A DNA stretch of 40,183 nucleotides, from NCBI GenBank assembly GCA_944321145.1, contig CALUKF010000024.1, positions 1 through 40,183 of the forward strand, in the 5' to 3' direction. A model generated the notes under the pieces. The model saw only the letters and a program-made list of their open reading frames with translations, ran no database searches and was not told the DNA's origin. Position numbers and translations under genes: made by a program. Source of the stretch: an uncultured Odoribacter sp. Lineage in GTDB: Bacteria; Bacteroidota; Bacteroidia; Bacteroidales; Marinifilaceae. This document shows, piece by piece, positions 17,558 through 25,507 of the stretch; the first letter of the stretch is position 1; every line of letters begins with the position of its first letter.

Positions 17558-20158
17558 TTATTGTGCCTGTTTGAGCAGGCGGGCTCCAAGCCCGATGCTG
17601 TATCCTTGGGAGACGAAAATGACTTCGCCATTGCCGTTAACTACCAGTACCAGCGGCAAGTTTCCTGCATTCGCCAAGTGCAGCTCTTCGCTGAAGCGTT
17701 TTGCCAATTGCTGGTCGTTGTCTATCTCAAATGTCAGGTTTTCCGGGAACGGGCGGAAATCCTCCGGGTGGAATTTCGAACGGTTGGCTGCGTCTTTGAA
17801 GAAAAAGCACAGCGGGGAACCCAGTGCCTCAAATTCAGCCTTGGAGGCACCCATGTCCCGCAGGAAGTGGTTTGTCGGCTCCGTACCGGCGTCCAGGATG
17901 GCAAGGATTCCATATTGTTTTTTGTCCAAGCCTTTCATGGAAGGGGGCAAAGTGATTTGTCCCACGACTTGCCGCATTTCCGGACATTCGGGAATGGTCA
18001 TTTCTACCGTTGTCAGTTTGCCGGCTTGCACTTCAAACGGGCAAATCCGTGTATAGATTGCTCCGGAACTGTGCCGGTTTCCGGTGAAGAGGAAGTAATG
18101 CCCTGCTTCCAGCTCAACAGGATGGTTGAAAATTTGTGCGTAAGAAGCTCCAGCCCCCATGTCCACAGCGGCATTGCTGCCGAGGTCTATGGTCCGGATG
18201 GCATTGTCCTCCATTTTGCCGATGGTGAAGTTCAAGAAATACTTCGGGTCTTTAACGTGCTTGTCTTGGTATGTCAGCATCAAGGAGCCTTTAGCCGCAA
18301 CTTCTTTTTTGTTTGTGGCGAAGCGGATGGTTTCCCATGTTTCTCCTGCGAAATATTCCGGTTTGTCTGTCATCGGATTCAACCGTGCGGGAATTCCCAA
18401 TGTCCGGCAGGCTGCAACAAAAAATACGTCTCTGGATTTTTCGTCTGCCACCCCTGCCCGCAGGACTCCCAACGGAGGAATTGTATAGCGGGCGGTGTAC
18501 AGGGAGTCGCATGCCCTGAATTGCCCGGCATACGCTGCAATGGCTGTCGCGTCGTTTATGCCTGCTTCCTTGAAATACGCTTGCAGTGGTTGGCGGTAGG
18601 CTGTCAACAATTCGTTGTCTACCCTCGGATTTAGAATATACTCTTTAAATAAGGCGTGCTCCCGATAGGGAAATGCCCCTTCCAGATGGGCTGTCCACAC
18701 CTCGGCTGGCGTGTCTTGCAAATCTTTTTCCGGCACAAGGGACAATAGTTCCATTGCCATTTCCCTTTGCCCGGCAGGCGTGGACTCCATAAATTGTTCC
18801 AAGGCGGCGTAATTTCCTTTGGAAGCAGCCAGGAGCCGTTGCCATGCTTCCTCGTCTATCTGCCAGCCGTGGGCTTGTTCTGCTGCCGTTTCCGGAGTGG
18901 GGAAGGTGGCAATGTAAGCGTTTCGGATGGAGTCTTCCTGCATGAGTCGCCTGTCGTTGGCTGCCCGCTCTTCGTCGCTTGTTTCAGAGGGTAATTGCCG
19001 CAATACGGGCGGCACGAATGCTGCTTCAAAATCCTTTTGTTCATTGGCGGGGCGCAATGTGATGGTTAACGTGTCTTGCTCGTCCACCCGGAAAGGAGCG
19101 TATCCGAAACAGTCCTTTCCCCATGCCCATACCATGATATCCCCTTTCCCCAAGGTCAATGCCGTTTCTCCGTGTTCATCGCTGAGCAGTGTTGCCACGG
19201 GATAAAACTCCCCGTAATTGAAAATCCGGTAATCCACCTTTGCTCCTTGGACGGGTTGTCCCATGCCGTCCACCACGCGTACAATGGTGCGGGACGTGGG
19301 GGTATAATGTGCTGTCACGTTTACGATAGAATTGTCCCGGTCTGTTTTCACCAATTCCTCTGTCCCTTCGTATTTGCCGAATACATCTGCTACCACATAC
19401 ATTGCCTGTTGCACCGGTGAAGTAAACCATGCCAGGTTGAGCCGTGGTTCCGGTTCACAGGCTCCCAGATATTTCCATTCGCCGTCTGCCCACACCTCAA
19501 TCCAGGCGTGGTTGTCGTCGCAATGAGCCCAGCGGGGCGTATAAATTTGCCGTGCAGGAATGCCCACAGCCCGCAAGGCTGCCAACGTAAAAATGGACTC
19601 TTCCCCACACCGCCCGTAAGTGGTGCGCATCGTAGACAGGGGCGAAGCCGTGCGTGCATTCGTCGGCTTGTAAATTACATGTTCGTGGCACCAGTGATTG
19701 ACTTCCAGTGCAGCCTCTTCCATGGTGGCACACTGTGATACTCGTTCTTTTAACGCATCGTAGAAAACTTGCCTGGAAGAATCCAAGGCTTCATTGTTTC
19801 CTCTCACCGGCAACACAAAATGCCGGAACACTTCTTCCGGGATGCGTTTCCCCCATGGCATTTCTTCTCTTGCTTGCAAGGAAAGGCGCACATTCTGCAA
19901 TAAAAATTCCCCTCCCCAATAAGCAATGTCGCTCACCGTGGAATAGGCATACAGGAAAGTCAGCGCTTCCCGTTCCTCCCGGCTCATCGGCGTGTCAAAC
20001 ACTGCATACAACTCCTCCGCCGCCTCTCCGAACAATGCCTTCTTTGCCTCGAAATCCGTCTCCACCCTTTCCCGATACCCTTTATCCGAAATAAAGTGTC
20101 TTTCGTTGCATCCAGCCAACACCAAGAGCATGCAACAATAAAATCCAATCCGTCTCAT
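17558..20158 (-). CDS. Transglutaminase-core lipoprotein with thioredoxin-like C-terminus
   Basis: The 866-residue product has a lipoprotein signal (lipobox LAGC, lipidated Cys17), so it is membrane-anchored on the periplasmic or outer face. The transglutaminase core is at about 150-245: Cys184 in YGRCGEES, His217 in DDNHAWIEVW and Asp225 in WADGEW form the expected catalytic triad, so it is probably an active peptidase or cross-linking enzyme. A carboxypeptidase-regulatory-like beta domain follows (VVDGMGQPVQGAKVDYRIF, about 280-370). The last 110 residues (LPLVLVVNGNGEVIFVSQGY) look like a thioredoxin-fold ending without a CxxC pair. The natural substrate is unknown. It is monocistronic with a promoter box at 20214-20221. 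Confidence 0.9.
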   Translation of the reverse strand: MRRIGFYCCMLLVLAGCNERHFISDKGYRERVETDFEAKKALFGEAAEELYAVFDTPMSREEREALTFLYAYSTVSDIAYWGGEFLLQNVRLSLQAREEMPWGKRIPEEVFRHFVLPVRGNNEALDSSRQVFYDALKERVSQCATMEEAALEVNHWCHEHVIYKPTNARTASPLSTMRTTYGRCGEESIFTLAALRAVGIPARQIYTPRWAHCDDNHAWIEVWADGEWKYLGACEPEPRLNLAWFTSPVQQAMYVVADVFGKYEGTEELVKTDRDNSIVNVTAHYTPTSRTIVRVVDGMGQPVQGAKVDYRIFNYGEFYPVATLLSDEHGETALTLGKGDIMVWAWGKDCFGYAPFRVDEQDTLTITLRPANEQKDFEAAFVPPVLRQLPSETSDEERAANDRRLMQEDSIRNAYIATFPTPETAAEQAHGWQIDEEAWQRLLAASKGNYAALEQFMESTPAGQREMAMELLSLVPEKDLQDTPAEVWTAHLEGAFPYREHALFKEYILNPRVDNELLTAYRQPLQAYFKEAGINDATAIAAYAGQFRACDSLYTARYTIPPLGVLRAGVADEKSRDVFFVAACRTLGIPARLNPMTDKPEYFAGETWETIRFATNKKEVAAKGSLMLTYQDKHVKDPKYFLNFTIGKMEDNAIRTIDLGSNAAVDMGAGASYAQIFNHPVELEAGHYFLFTGNRHSSGAIYTRICPFEVQAGKLTTVEMTIPECPEMRQVVGQITLPPSMKGLDKKQYGILAILDAGTEPTNHFLRDMGASKAEFEALGSPLCFFFKDAANRSKFHPEDFRPFPENLTFEIDNDQQLAKRFSEELHLANAGNLPLVLVVNGNGEVIFVSQGYSIGLGARLLKQAQ

Positions 20159-20213
20159 AAAATTTCAATTCTGTTTTTCTTCTTGCTTGAATCCGTTATA
20201 AATTCTTGTCCTG

Positions 20214-20221
20214 CAAAGATA
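20214..20221 (-). promoter_or_regulatory. -7 box for the transglutaminase lipoprotein
   Basis: TATCTTTG on the minus strand is a strong match to TAnnTTTG, 56 bp upstream of the start codon. Confidence 0.6.
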
Positions 20222-20287
20222 ATGTAATTTTATACTCATTCCCTGTTTAAAACTCGGATTTGTTGTCTATTTATAAATCAGTCGTGT

Positions 20288-20840
20288 TCATTTAACATTA
20301 ACTCTGATTTCGTTATATAGTGCCAGCCCTTTTGCTGTAAGCAGGTATTTTTGCCTTGGGTGATTGGGCTTGTCTGGGTATAGTACTTTGAGGATGCCAG
20401 CCCCCAAAGCAGGGTTTATATAATTCTCCAAAAATGTCGGACGATGTTTCAGACCGACTTTTTCCATCAACATTTTTAACGATAACTGTTCGTTGGATAA
20501 GGCGAACAACAAGGCGCGAACTTGTTCGGTTACTTGTTCGGTTACTTGTTCGGTTACTTGTTCGGTAGGTTGTACGGTACTTGTTCGGTTGAGATGCTTT
20601 ATTTGCTCTGCAACCAGCTCTTCCGGAGCATTGTCCACCATATACCGGTTACGCAATTCATTAGTTTCCCCCAATAGAAGATTACGAAAAAAACGTTCTA
20701 AATATTCGGAATTGCGCGAGATACCTTTTTGCACATTTTGGTAGTTGGCACGTACCAGTGCATTGCGGAAATACCATGAATGGTTGGCAAACAAGTCATT
20801 TGTAGGTAAATTTTTTGGACAGTATAAAAGAAAAGCGGGC
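20288..20840 (-). pseudogene. 3' remnant of a Fic-family protein gene
   Basis: The open frame reads LPTNDLFANHSW, YFRNALVRANY, ERFFRNLLLGE and NELRNRYM. In Fic-family proteins of Bacteroidales these follow the catalytic HPFxxGNGR motif. A TEQV repeat linker and a winged-helix C-terminus follow. The N-terminal half with the catalytic motif is missing: the frame has no credible ATG until Met in MFANHSW and runs upstream into a terminator stem (20833-20860), where similarity stops. A four-fold 12-bp repeat codes TEQVTEQVTEQVTEQV. The fragment cannot carry AMPylation activity. It is a truncated relic left by rearrangement at the terminator. Confidence 0.75.
20521..20568. repeat. 12-bp tandem repeat coding TEQV
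   Basis: CTTGTTCGGTTA is repeated four times, the last copy ending TAG, with a degenerate fifth copy after it. It encodes TEQV units in the Fic remnant linker. It is a likely slippage-prone tract that would keep frame. Confidence 0.9.
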
Positions 20841-20860
20841 AGCGCATGCGCTGCCCGCTT
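20833..20860 (-). terminator. Terminator of the first DUF6266-like gene
   Basis: A perfect 28-base palindrome (AAGCGGGCAGCGC and its complement) with T-rich flanks on both sides lies 80 bp past the stop of the DUF6266-like gene. It is suitable in either direction. The Fic remnant begins at its far edge. Confidence 0.85.
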
Positions 20861-20940
20861 CCTTTTCTCTTGCCGGAGGGCGGTGCGGGGAAAGTCCCGC
20901 TTTTAGCCTGCTGTCCGGCAGAGGGGCTCATTCTCACGGC

Positions 20941-21639
20941 TTACACCGCTTCGAGGTACATGGAGTCTGACGCCTTCTTGCCGTCTGCTGTGAGGGCGAA
21001 GACGTAGATGGCAAGCGACCCCATGTCCCAACTTTCCGACAGGTTGACCGTTATCGGTTCGCTCCCGGCGCGGGTGCCCAGTTCAAAAAGCTCGGAATCC
21101 TCCTCGGTGGTCTCCACGACCAAGGCATAGAGCCGGTCGGTGGAATACCTTTGGCATCCGTCTTCTTCCGCCGCGTGGGTGAACGTCAAAGTGTGCGTTT
21201 CAGCATCGGCAGTGACGCTGAAATCCTTTGGCACTTTCAGTTTCCCTTTGGCACATCGGATGTTCTGGTAATTCACTGTCGCTTCCAGTTCCTCGCTGAC
21301 TTCCACGGCATCCTTGTTCACATTCTCTGCCATGAACGCATTGTGGTAACTCTCCGTGCTTTTCCGTTTCGGAAAACCGATTTGCGAAGCCGGTTCAAAG
21401 AGAGTTTCCAGGTCTAATGCCTTTGCCCAACGTGCGCGGTGAACCAACTGCGCTTGGGTTTTGGACTTGTTTTTGGAAATCTTCTTTCTGGCAATGTTTT
21501 GGCCTTTTGACTGGTAAAAAGTCTGGTGGCTCATGGACTTGTTTAAGTCCTCGGTTATAGGCGTGCTGTAAAAAATAGCAAAGCACTTAGAATGCATATT
21601 GGCATCCTCTTTAAATATCGACAAATTATTATTAAACAT
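20941..21639 (-). CDS. DUF6266-like protein 1
   Basis: The 232-residue product has a basic segment (NIARKKISKNKSKTQAQLVHRARWAKA) that matches the pattern of DUF6266 proteins, where a short glycine or aromatic strand is followed by R-K and then T-xx-Q-xx-R. The C-terminal half is beta-rich (LYALVVETTEEDSELF, SLAIYVFALTADG). There is no signal peptide. Function is unknown. The start is uncertain: 21639, Met15 (21597) or Met36 (MSHQTFYQSKG), the last fitting the usual family start best. It shares promoter and operator layout with the gene at 21976-22608, which is a distant paralog. Confidence 0.75.
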   Translation of the reverse strand: MFNNNLSIFKEDANMHSKCFAIFYSTPITEDLNKSMSHQTFYQSKGQNIARKKISKNKSKTQAQLVHRARWAKALDLETLFEPASQIGFPKRKSTESYHNAFMAENVNKDAVEVSEELEATVNYQNIRCAKGKLKVPKDFSVTADAETHTLTFTHAAEEDGCQRYSTDRLYALVVETTEEDSELFELGTRAGSEPITVNLSESWDMGSLAIYVFALTADGKKASDSMYLEAV

Positions 21640-21677
21640 TCTTAAAAATTAATTTTCCCCATTGTTTGAATTCTTCT

Positions 21678-21716
21678 GCTTGCACGTAAATGGGAAACGA
21701 CGTGCAAGCATGCTTT
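21678..21716 (+). terminator. Plus-strand hairpin with T tract, no gene upstream
   Basis: TGCTTGCACGT (21678-21688) and ACGTGCAAGCA (21700-21710) form a perfect 11-bp stem, followed by TGC and then TTTTTT on the plus strand. No plus-strand gene precedes it. On the minus strand it lies in the 5' leader of DUF6266-like gene 1. Confidence 0.6.
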
Positions 21717-21727
21717 TTTCTATGGTT

Positions 21728-21778
21728 GTTTTCGGGTTCATGAGCCTGCCAGCCTCATGAACCCGAAAACATTTTTTT
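21728..21778 (+). terminator. Second plus-strand hairpin with T tract
   Basis: A perfect 17-bp stem (21728-21744 with 21754-21770) has a 9-base loop and is followed by ATTTTTTT on the plus strand. Together with 21678-21716 it forms a tandem pair in the leader of DUF6266-like gene 1. It could alternatively act as an RNA structure in that minus-strand leader. Confidence 0.6.
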
Positions 21779-21827
21779 GAATGGAAAATTGTATGGAGTT
21801 TTTTTGATAATTGGAATTTTGATATTG

Positions 21828-21858
21828 CAAAGTAAAGCGAAATCTTTTGACCTTGCAA
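21828..21858 (-). promoter_or_regulatory. Promoter of DUF6266-like gene 1
   Basis: On the minus strand TTGC, 19 bp, then TTACTTTG approximates the Bacteroidota TTTG-N19-TAnnTTTG promoter. A palindrome lies 4 bp further upstream (21863-21879), as it does for gene 2. Confidence 0.6.
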
Positions 21859-21862
21859 CAGG

Positions 21863-21879
21863 CTAAGTAAAATACTTAG
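21863..21879. promoter_or_regulatory. Putative operator, copy 1
   Basis: CTAAGTAAAATACTTAG is a perfect 7+7 palindrome with a 3-base centre, placed 4 bp upstream of the -33 element of DUF6266-like gene 1. A close copy sits at the same spacing upstream of gene 2. Confidence 0.55.
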
Positions 21880-21975
21880 GGGTGCTATATGCTTTTACTT
21901 AGGATTTTGTGTGCCTTGTCTGCCTGCAAGGGCATTCGGCTGCTTTTTGCCCTTTGCTGAAGGACTGGGATGCCT

Positions 21976-22608
21976 TCAAGCAAGTTTTTCCAAGTCAAAA
22001 TATTTGCAACGCGAACACTTCCCGCTCGCCTGTGAGCAAAAGGCAACATACAGATGGGAATAATCCTTTGCCTTTTCCGGGAGGGCAAACGTGGCTTCGT
22101 TGTCTTCCCGGCAAGCCGAGCCGGAGTCCACTGGCACTGGCGTGAAATTCTCTGCGTCTCCCATCAAGAATACCCTCAGGAAGTCCTCATTTGTTGCTCC
22201 TGGCATGCAGGGGCTGTTCGTCCATTGCAGCAACCAAGAGCCGTCCGGTCTCTTGGACAACTGCAAATGGTCGGGCAGAGGGAGCAGGGATGGGGTGAGC
22301 TGCAACTTGGAAAAGTCGCAAATTTTCCCGTCAGCTTGGAATGCAGGCATGTTTTCCCTTGTAATCAGGTTGTAGCCGTGGGACAATTGTCCTTCGGCAG
22401 CTTTTTCCCAATAGGGGTAAAGCCCTGCGCTTTTCAGTGCCGTGTAGAAGCTGCCTACTGAAGCCATCCTTTCTCGTTGCGCCCTTTGCCTGGGGGAGGG
22501 AGGAGTTGTTTTCCGTGGTCTTCTGCGGACGTACTTCTTCCCTCGGTAAGTGCAGATGACATAATTTCCAACTTTTCCAGACCAATCTAAAAACGAATCA
22601 AATTTCAT
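21976..22608 (-). CDS. DUF6266-like protein 2
   Basis: The 210-residue product opens with the family pattern WSGKVGNYVICTYRGKKYVRR, then RPRKTTPPSPRQRAQRERM: a glycine turn, two strands, a basic patch and a Gln/Arg helix. The C-terminal half is beta-rich, with LPDHLQLSKRPDGSWLLQW and SHLYVAFCSQ. No signal peptide, membrane segment or catalytic motif is visible, and the role of the family is unknown to me. The start agrees with the family. A good promoter (22658-22688) lies 50 bp upstream. Confidence 0.8.
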   Translation of the reverse strand: MKFDSFLDWSGKVGNYVICTYRGKKYVRRRPRKTTPPSPRQRAQRERMASVGSFYTALKSAGLYPYWEKAAEGQLSHGYNLITRENMPAFQADGKICDFSKLQLTPSLLPLPDHLQLSKRPDGSWLLQWTNSPCMPGATNEDFLRVFLMGDAENFTPVPVDSGSACREDNEATFALPEKAKDYSHLYVAFCSQASGKCSRCKYFDLEKLA

Positions 22609-22657
22609 ATTTTTACTATTTAAGTATTTGACAATAAATAATTTATCTTTACATCTG

Positions 22658-22688
22658 CAAAGGTAAATAGGATAATTCTAATGTCAAA
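22658..22688 (-). promoter_or_regulatory. Promoter of DUF6266-like gene 2
   Basis: TTTG, exactly 19 bp, then TACCTTTG on the minus strand: a full match to the Bacteroidota consensus, 50 bp upstream of the start. Confidence 0.8.
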
Positions 22689-22692
22689 TAGG

Positions 22693-22709
22693 CTAAGCGA
22701 AATACTTAT
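22693..22709. promoter_or_regulatory. Putative operator, copy 2
   Basis: CTAAGCGAAATACTTAT is an imperfect version of the palindrome at 21863-21879 and lies the same 4 bp upstream of the -33 box. Confidence 0.5.
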
Positions 22710-22903
22710 ATTGAATATATACAGCCACTTAATTCGCTGTAATTCAAGGCGTATTTTGGAGTTCTTCCCATTTATGCGGGCAAATCTAATTTTTGATACT
22801 CATTTTCGGTCTCAAACTCGGATTTATTTCATAAATTTGTCCTGTCCTGCCACACGCCGGATTGCCTTCGGGCAATAAGGGTGGGCGGGATACCAAATAC
22901 ATA

Positions 22904-23160
22904 AAGGCGTTTTACTGGACGCTTTGGTTTTGACACTCTAAGAATCTCGCAAATTCAAATGGTTGGTCAAAAACAAAGCAACGGAAACGCTCCTTGGGAT
23001 GTTAATATGCTGTTTTGCTGTGTCTTTTCGGATACAGTAAAGGGCATAAAATATAGGACATCGGCGTGGGGCTTTCAGCGTTGCTCGTTTCGACTAACCG
23101 GGCAATGCGAGAGCCTTTAGAGTGTGGAACGGGCGGCAGTTCGGCTCCACGTTTTATGTA
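22904..23160. other. Structured non-coding element upstream of the DUF2971 gene
   Basis: No gene is visible between 22710 and 23208. From 22904 the sequence is dense in complementary arms: GCTTTGGTTTTGAC (22921-22934) with GTCAAAAACAAAGC (22966-22979); ACACTCTAAGAATCTCGC (22933-22950) with GCGAGAGCCTTTAGAGTGT (23107-23125); CGTTGCTCG with CGGGCAATG (23079-23087, 23099-23107); and a CTGTGTC/GATACAG hairpin near 23020. The first two pairings share bases around 22933 and so compete at that edge. It may be an attachment-site-like or RNA regulatory element; no recombinase gene is in the window. Confidence 0.55.
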
Positions 23161-23208
23161 TAGGGGCAAATCATAACTAACAGGTCAGCAGGGAGCCGTC
23201 TGGCACAA

Positions 23209-24099
23209 ATGGACGTTGATATGGACAAGACGGCTCAACAAAATGAACTTCCTCCCTACTGCAAGGATGCATCTGCAGCGTTCAAAAAGACCTTTGCCGA
23301 GACTGAGAAACTTTATCACTACACCTCTTTCGAAAGTGCGGTGAAAATATTGAGCACTGGGAAATTGTTGTATTCTGATTTGAAAAAGCAAAATGATTTT
23401 AACGAATCCCATCGTCCATGTTATGAGGAGTATACTTGGTCTCTGTCCAACTTGCAGGAAGAAGAAGAGAATGAAGAAAAACTAAGTGAGGTTTTGCAGC
23501 ACTTCCAGCAAATCAGTTTGGTTATGGATAAGAAAAGAAGGTTGGGTTTTGATATTCCTGCCATGTGGACGCATTATGCCCAAAGAGGCAATGGAATTTG
23601 CTTGGTTTTCAATAAAAACATGTTGGAAGAACAATTGATGCCCGGTAGACAAAATGAAATTTTGGATTTTGGAAAAATAAAATATAAACAGAAATATGAT
23701 CCTTCCATTATTTTGCCATCAACTGACGATATAGATAAACGTGTGGATTACGTATTTCGGAGAAGAGGAAAAATCTTTTTCCAAAAATCCTCTGATTGGT
23801 CTTATGAGCAAGAGTTTCGGATTATCAGGAAAAAATCATCTCAAGCAGAAGGATTGAATATTTCGGATGCCTTGACGGCTGTGATATTGTGCAATGTACA
23901 GCATTCCGAGCAAGAAGAACAGCCTTATAGCCTTGACCGTTGTAATGAGATTTGCTCAATCAAAGATTGTTATGTTTGTTGCTATGATGCGTTTTTGGGA
24001 AATCGGATACTTTCTTGTGATGGCGAGCAGGTTTGGTCTTCTGAGGATCAATATGCAACGGATACAATAGAAAAATTAGCCGAGAATTTGGATGTATAA
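23209..24099 (+). CDS. DUF2971 family protein
   Basis: The 296-residue cytoplasmic protein carries the DUF2971 signature: KLYHYTSFESAVKILSTGKL near residue 37, then SDLKKQNDFNE. Further on come MWTHYAQRGNGICLVFN (about 122) and KSSDWSYEQEFRIIRK (about 190). The biochemical role of the family is not established. There is no signal peptide. The start at 23209 gives MDVDMDKTAQ; a second Met lies four codons on. It ends 14 bp before the first WG-repeat lipoprotein, so the two are co-transcribed. A decayed copy of its 3' end lies at 25360-25493. The AT-richer composition than the flanking housekeeping genes suggests acquisition. Confidence 0.85.
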   Translation: MDVDMDKTAQQNELPPYCKDASAAFKKTFAETEKLYHYTSFESAVKILSTGKLLYSDLKKQNDFNESHRPCYEEYTWSLSNLQEEEENEEKLSEVLQHFQQISLVMDKKRRLGFDIPAMWTHYAQRGNGICLVFNKNMLEEQLMPGRQNEILDFGKIKYKQKYDPSIILPSTDDIDKRVDYVFRRRGKIFFQKSSDWSYEQEFRIIRKKSSQAEGLNISDALTAVILCNVQHSEQEEQPYSLDRCNEICSIKDCYVCCYDAFLGNRILSCDGEQVWSSEDQYATDTIEKLAENLDV

Positions 24100-24113
24100 C
24101 TTAAATATGATAG

Positions 24114-25337
24114 ATGATGAAAATAACGCTTTTTACTTTGCTTGCAATTTGTTGCATGATGTCTTGTACGCCTACATTCAACGGCACGCTTTATCGGATA
24201 CAAAAAGATGGTCTATACGGTTTTATCGACAGCGTGGGCAATGTCATCATTGAACCGCAATACAAATATGTTTCTCCATTTTCTGACGGGATAGCTCTTG
24301 TTGTCCATGAGGTGGCAGAAGATGCTAGTGGATATGGTATAAAATATTATTATATTGATAAACAGAATAAATTGGCGATCGATACGGCAGAAGCAAAGGA
24401 CTTTGAAAGGAATGACTTTTTTGGGCAAGCTAACCTATATTTTACGAGGTATGATAAGTTGATTTCTTGGGCTATGAAATTTAATAGCGATTCATTGGCT
24501 TTTCAAGATTTGATTTTTGATGGCTTGTCTTCGCGTGATGGGATGATTTTGTTCCAAGATGAAAATACCGGATGTTGGGGCTATAAAAACACACAAGGAC
24601 AAATAAAGTTATTGCCTATTTACGGTTCGGCGGGACAATTTTGTGAAGAGCGAACTGTGGTGAAAGATGGTCATCGTTCTTGCCGTATAATAGATGTCGA
24701 AGGGAATTCTAAATTTATACGCGATTCTGGAGATGAGATTCTTGGCTTTGATTTTCAATATAGGCATGGTTTTATATGGACATCTGGTTTCAATGATTAT
24801 TTTTTGCTGGATAAGGAAGGAACAATTATTGCAAGTTTGCCTGGAGGTTTGATTACTCTTACGGCGTATCCCTTTTCAGATAATGGGTATGCTTTAGTGT
24901 ATCTTGATCTTATGAGGCGGTGGACTTATGCCAATACGAATGGAGATTGGGTAACTGATTTTAATGGGGATGGGGATCTTTCAGGCGGTGAAGTATTTTG
25001 GGATGCAACTTCTTTCTCAGAAGGTTGCGCTTCAGTTCTACTGCGTGATGGTTGGGCGTTTATAGATAAAAATTTTAATGTATTATCCAAAATCCGCTAT
25101 GATTCGACAGGCGTATTTCATGAAGGCTATGTCAAAGTTAGAAACAAAGGCGGTCAATGGGGTTATGTGGATAAGAATTTCAATCAAGTGATTCCATTCC
25201 GTTATTCCGAATGCGGCAATTTCCATAAGGGGTTGGCTTACTTCCGTAATAGAAATCTTGAAGGCTACATCAACAAAGCAGGTGAGATTGTTTGGTCTGT
25301 AGCCCGTAGCTCTAAACTGGAAATTATAATACACTAA
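24114..25337 (+). CDS. WG-repeat lipoprotein 1
   Basis: The 407-residue product has a lipoprotein signal (MMKITLFTLLAICCMMSC, lipobox MMSC), so it is probably anchored to a membrane facing the periplasm or outside. WG (KWG) beta-hairpin repeats cover the rest, for example GLYGFIDSVGNVIIEPQYK near 32, GCWGYKNTQGQIKLLPIY near 153 and GQWGYVDKNFNQVIPFRYSE near 350. Such repeats usually bind proteins; no enzyme motif is visible. It follows the DUF2971 gene by 14 bp. It is a tandem paralog of the gene at 25508, with long stretches of near identity at the N-terminus. Either of two adjacent ATG codons may be the start. Confidence 0.88.
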   Translation: MMKITLFTLLAICCMMSCTPTFNGTLYRIQKDGLYGFIDSVGNVIIEPQYKYVSPFSDGIALVVHEVAEDASGYGIKYYYIDKQNKLAIDTAEAKDFERNDFFGQANLYFTRYDKLISWAMKFNSDSLAFQDLIFDGLSSRDGMILFQDENTGCWGYKNTQGQIKLLPIYGSAGQFCEERTVVKDGHRSCRIIDVEGNSKFIRDSGDEILGFDFQYRHGFIWTSGFNDYFLLDKEGTIIASLPGGLITLTAYPFSDNGYALVYLDLMRRWTYANTNGDWVTDFNGDGDLSGGEVFWDATSFSEGCASVLLRDGWAFIDKNFNVLSKIRYDSTGVFHEGYVKVRNKGGQWGYVDKNFNQVIPFRYSECGNFHKGLAYFRNRNLEGYINKAGEIVWSVARSSKLEIIIH

Positions 25338-25359
25338 TTAATAGGTATATCTGTGCCGT

Positions 25360-25493
25360 TTTTTATGCTCTGCATGATATTTTTGACAAAAATGTTGCTT
25401 TGTTGCTATGGCACATTGGAGAAATCGAATGCTTTCTTATGGAGCGAGCAAATATCCCCTTATGGGAATCAATACGAGTCAACTGATGTATAA
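25360..25493 (+). pseudogene. Decayed 3' end of a second DUF2971 copy
   Basis: In the frame ending at the TAA 25491-25493 the sequence reads LLCCYGTLEKSNAFLWSEQ and ends STDV. The intact DUF2971 protein has VCCYDAFL, then EQVWSSEDQY, and ends NLDV. A 12-base identity (TTTGTTGCTATG) occurs at 23975-23986 and 25399-25410, and GATGTATAACTT at both stops. It lies exactly where a second DUF2971 gene should be if a DUF2971-WG pair had been duplicated. Confidence 0.5.
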
Positions 25494-25507
25494 CTTTAAT
25501 ACGATAA

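Noticed and set aside
20521-20568. The 12-bp repeats as another 11-bp array
   Set aside because: The period is 12, it is in frame, and it encodes TEQV units common in Fic-type and related regulator linkers.
22681-22878. A 65-codon plus-strand frame upstream of the structured element
   Set aside because: AT-rich, no family signature, overlaps the promoter and operator of the DUF6266-like gene.
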